From the NCBI RefSeq assembly GCF_003985145.1, contig NZ_ML133526.1:62001-126000 (forward strand): 64,000 bases of DNA. Direction: 5' to 3'. Positions 61,287 through 64,000 of the stretch are shown here, one piece after another; positions within the stretch are counted from its first letter, which is position 1; every line of letters starts with the position of its first letter. The stretch is from Rhizobium anhuiense (lineage in GTDB: Bacteria; Pseudomonadota; Alphaproteobacteria; Rhizobiales; Rhizobiaceae). The notes below the pieces were generated by a model, which was not told where the DNA came from, searched no databases, and saw nothing but the letters and a program-made list of their open reading frames with translations. A program made the translations under genes and the position numbers.

Positions 61287-61979
61287 TTAAAGGGTCGGCG
61301 TTTCCAGACCCTCCGGGGCCGCGTACATGGCCATGTTTCGTCGTGAAAGTTCGAGGTGAAGCCGCGCCAGTTCTCCGCATGCATCGACATCCCGTTTCTC
61401 GATAGCTTCGATCATCTCGTCATGCTGTTGCGCGGCGAGCTCGAGCTCTTCCTGCATGCGCGGCGTGTTCGGGTGCTTGTAGAAAACCTTGCCGATGCGC
61501 GCATGATCTATCTGCAGACGCCGAAGGCTTGGAACCAGATAGACGTTGTGCGCCATCTCGCCGATCTGGCGGTGGAACTGGTCGTTGTGGAAGACGCGTC
61601 CCTCGACATCGCAGTGGTCGACGGCCTTGCGAAATGACTGCTGAACCTGCTTCAGCACGTCGAGCTGCCCGCGAGTTCCGTTCTCGGCCGCCAGCCTGTT
61701 GGCGGTGATATAGATCATCGGCGCAAGAAGGAAGAAGTCGCGCAACGACTGGTAGCTCATGGAGCTGACCCGCGCTGCGCGGTTGGCTTCCAGCTCGATG
61801 TAGCCTTCGCCGGCCATCTGGCGCATCAGCTCGCGAACTGGCGGACGGGACAGCCCGAACTCTTCACTCAGCGCCACTTCGTCCAGCACCGCCCCCGGCT
61901 GCAGTTCCATCGTCAGGATGCGTCTGCGGAGCATAAGGCCAAGCTTGGCTTTGCGGTCGGGATTGACGTCAGTATCCAA
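61287..61979 (-). CDS. GntR-family (FCD) transcriptional regulator
   Basis: 230 residues from a TTG with GAGG nine bases upstream. The winged helix-turn-helix is LMLRRRILTMELQPGAVLDE, ALSEEFGLSRPPVRELMRQM; the FCD domain includes FHNDQFHRQIGEMAHN and QQHDEMIEAIEKRD, with metal-ligand histidines. It precedes the DHDPS/FAD-oxidase genes on the same strand and probably controls them and itself through the repeats just upstream. An upstream ATG is out of frame. Confidence 0.88.
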   Translation of the reverse strand: MDTDVNPDRKAKLGLMLRRRILTMELQPGAVLDEVALSEEFGLSRPPVRELMRQMAGEGYIELEANRAARVSSMSYQSLRDFFLLAPMIYITANRLAAENGTRGQLDVLKQVQQSFRKAVDHCDVEGRVFHNDQFHRQIGEMAHNVYLVPSLRRLQIDHARIGKVFYKHPNTPRMQEELELAAQQHDEMIEAIEKRDVDACGELARLHLELSRRNMAMYAAPEGLETPTL

Positions 61980-62002
61980 AATCGGCGCCTCATATTTTTA
62001 GA

Positions 62003-62028
62003 AGACATTATGTAGACATTTGATAGAC
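62003..62028. promoter_or_regulatory. AGACATT direct repeats upstream of gntR
   Basis: AGACATT at 62003-62009 and 62014-62020 and AGAC at 62025-62028 recur with an exact 11-base period, in helical phase, 24-49 bases before the gntR start codon. Candidate binding site for the regulator or for a promoter activator. Confidence 0.45.
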
Positions 62029-62313
62029 GTCAAGGATTCCTTGAGACGTCCACATCGAATCCACCTGCCCGGGTGGGCGATAGAGCAGTTTCAGGTCAGG
62101 AAGGATTGCTGACGCCGTGGTGGAGGTTAAGCCGACGATCTTCTTCAGATTCGGCAGCTCACGGCGATGCGCAAGAGTGGGTCAGACAGCCGCGCCGATA
62201 GCTTGGCGTCCGCGGCACAAATTTTGCTTCTCGAATTCCCGGAAGACGGCCGGGACAAATCCATGCCGTTTCTTTCTGCATTTGCTCAATATTTGATCGG
62301 CCACTGATTTCGA

Positions 62314-63323
62314 ATGCCAGAGAATACGCCAGTAGATTTTTCACCGAGCTTTGAGGGTTCAACGTTCGAATATATGGTCGAAGCCTTCACCGGGAGCTTC
62401 GGTCCCTTTGATGCATGGCGTACCGGTCGGGAGCAGGCTATCAGCTGGAAGACGGGCTTCTGGACCGATGGCACGCTATCCCTTGTCAGTGGCCAATATT
62501 CGTACGAATGGAGCGTAAAAGCGGCCCCCGAAACGGCGGAATGGCTGTCGGTCATCCTTGTGCGCTCCGGAGCTATCGATTTGGCGCTTGGCCGGACCGT
62601 CATCGAAGGAACAGCTGGGCGCTTGCTGTTGGTGAATAATCGCGAGGCCGACCGCTTTTCCGTCCGGGGAACGCCGCATCAGTCCGACGTGCTTCGCCTG
62701 GATTGGAAAGTGATTGCGCAGACCGCCGCCGCAATATTGGAGACGCCGCTGATCGGGACATTGCGGTTGGCGCCGACCATCGATCTTTCGACGCCGGCCG
62801 GCCAACTCGTCAGAGGACTGGCTCAAACGATCATCAACGGGGTGCGGAACAACGGGCCGCTCATTCATTCTCCGATTGCCGTGTCGCACCTGACCCAAGC
62901 CTTTGCCAATCTGGTCTTGCGCTCTATCCCGCATCGGTTCTCACATCTGCTCGAGAGGAAAGTGCATTTGCCCGCGCCGCGGCATATACGCTGCGCCGTT
63001 GAATTCATGCATGCGAACGTCGGCGAGCCCATTACCATGCAGAATGTAGCCGAGGCCTCAGGCGTCTCTCCATTCGTGCGCTTGAGGGAGGGTTTCGTAC
63101 GTTCAAGGGAACGACCCCGTCAGCCTACTTGCGCGCGATGCGCTTGCGAGCGGCCCGAGAAGATCTTCTCGACCCTTCCAACCGACAATTGCTGCGGGAC
63201 ATATGCCTGAAATGGGGTTTCTTTCATTTCGGCCGATTTGCTGCCAGCTACAGGACCGCTTTCGGGGAAACACCATCGGAAACGAGAAGGCGATCCAATG
63301 GTGAGCGCATGTCAGGCCTCTGA
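62314..63323 (+). pseudogene. AraC-family regulator broken by a 2-base insertion
   Basis: The first 251 codons encode the sensing half and first part of an AraC DNA-binding domain (EPITMQNVAEASGVS). At 63064-63070 the sequence GTCTCTCCATTC shifts frame; removing one TC restores IRALEGGFRTFKGTTPSAYL and then CLKWGFFHFGRFAASYRTAF with ETPSETRRR at the end, a complete second helix-turn-helix. Unrepaired, translation stops at 63210 with a nonsense tail. The repaired protein would be about 335 residues, close in layout to the intact AraC protein at 28.8 kb. Confidence 0.85.
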
Positions 63324-63399
63324 GACCTTAGAGCCGCAAGACGGCACGAGACTTCAAGGACGAATGAGCAGGATCGAGAAGTGCGCTCTCGGGCTGAAT

Positions 63400-64000
63400 T
63401 CAGATCCGATAAAAGCGCGCAGCATTGTCGTGAAAGACAGCGCGGCGCTCCCCTTCCGTATAAGTCCTTGTGATTTCCTTGAACGCATTCCAGATCCTCT
63501 CATAGCTTGAAAACAGCTTGTCGACCGGAAAGTTCGACGCGAACATGCATCGATCTGTTCCGAACAAAGTGATCGCCTCCTCCACATAGGGTCGGATCGA
63601 GCTGGTCGTCCAGGTCCAGTCCCCCATCCCAAGTCCAGAGATCTTGCATGCGATGTTCGGCGCCTGAGACAAGGCCTTCATCCCCTTCCGCCAGCCCTCG
63701 AAGTGATCAGGTCCGTCTACCTGCATGCCTGTGTGATTGAGGATGATCTGAACATCAGGAAAGTCGCGGGCAAGTTCGAGGAACTCCTCCATCTGCCAAT
63801 AGTAAAGCTGCAGATCGAAGCTGAGTTCCCGTCGTGCCAGTTCCTTGAATCCTCGCCGCCATTCCGGGGTGCGGCTTACTTCCGGCACGGTCAAATAGGT
63901 CTTGGCGGGATCGTCGTGGAAGTTCATCGACTGTCGAATGCCTCGGAAATTGGCAAACTGCATGTGCTCGTCGAGCAGCCTGCCAACGTCGGGTTTGCGC
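63400..64000 (-). CDS. Amidohydrolase-family protein (fuconolactonase/TIM-barrel type), 5' end cut by window edge
   Basis: The last 200 codons of a protein that continues beyond the right edge. It shows the amidohydrolase_2 pattern: FANFRGIRQSMNFHDD, FPDVQIILNHTGMQVDGPDH, NIACKISGLGMGDW and the terminal metal-site region DRCMFASNFPVDKL, ending NAARFYRI. Members hydrolyse sugar lactones or decarboxylate small acids. Its position facing the broken AraC gene gives no substrate hint. Confidence 0.88.
   Translation of the reverse strand, partial: RKPDVGRLLDEHMQFANFRGIRQSMNFHDDPAKTYLTVPEVSRTPEWRRGFKELARRELSFDLQLYYWQMEEFLELARDFPDVQIILNHTGMQVDGPDHFEGWRKGMKALSQAPNIACKISGLGMGDWTWTTSSIRPYVEEAITLFGTDRCMFASNFPVDKLFSSYERIWNAFKEITRTYTEGERRAVFHDNAARFYRI

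Overview
The window looks like a chromosomal or large-plasmid segment of a rhizobial alphaproteobacterium (Rhizobium, Agrobacterium or a relative). The reasons are high-GC coding sequence, many solute-binding-protein transporters, dense amino-acid and opine-like catabolic operons with GntR, Lrp, XRE-cupin and LysR regulators, a LuxR/LuxI pair, TadE/TadG-type genes, and two intergenic palindromic elements of the kind scattered through Rhizobium genomes. I see no tRNA, rRNA, CRISPR array, transposase or integrase gene.

Layout. 0-6.2 kb: two cyclic-di-GMP enzymes (a PAS-PAS-PAS-GGDEF-EAL protein cut by the left edge and a membrane GGDEF-EAL protein), followed by an orphan sugar-binding protein. 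6.3-8 kb: an NADPH:quinone-type oxidoreductase divergent from a TetR repressor, with two matching operators between them. 8.1-11.5 kb: a TadG (von Willebrand) and two TadE-type pseudopilin-like proteins, a small exported protein and a Tat-signal stub. 11.4-22.5 kb: a ten-gene minus-strand operon (polar amino-acid ABC transporter, DHDPS-family lyase, FAD amino-acid oxidase, aldehyde dehydrogenase, proline-racemase-family enzyme, two SDRs) facing a GntR regulator and a ProC-like reductase; this resembles a hydroxyproline or D-imino-acid catabolic locus. 22.5-28.7 kb: an omega-aminotransferase and a diaminopropionate ammonia-lyase / carbamoylase / M20 hydrolase operon with their regulators. 28.7-32.9 kb: an AraC regulator and a D-amino-acid module (dadA, alanine racemase, divergent Lrp).

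32.9-35 kb: a quorum-sensing module (LuxR, LuxI, divergent XRE protein) with a good lux-type box before luxI. 35.3-45.2 kb: eight plus-strand genes that are the most unusual part of the window. They encode a eukaryote-like GH15 glucoamylase without a signal peptide, a GMC flavo-dehydrogenase with an iron-sulfur-type cysteine motif, a VioB/RebD-type ferritin-like protein, a sorbitol-dehydrogenase-type small subunit, an IolE-like dehydratase, a ketose-3-epimerase-like TIM barrel, a metallo-beta-lactamase-fold protein and a ThDP 2-keto-acid decarboxylase. I propose, as inference, an oxidative (keto-sugar) route for glycosides or alpha-glucans next to a quorum-sensing locus.

46-62 kb: a minus-strand nitrogen-scavenging region: HyuA/HyuB hydantoinase-oxoprolinase with an SDR and an HpcH/HpaI aldolase, a NAC-like LysR, an aspartate-type aminotransferase, a complete branched-chain-type ABC transporter (LivFGMHK), an FAD oxidase, a DHDPS-family lyase, an aldehyde-dehydrogenase remnant and a GntR regulator. 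The hyuA and livK upstream regions share about 50 bp of nearly identical DNA containing ATA-N9-TAT, the published NAC site, which links the two operons to the LysR gene between them. 62-64 kb: an AraC gene broken by a 2-base insertion, and a partial amidohydrolase at the right edge.
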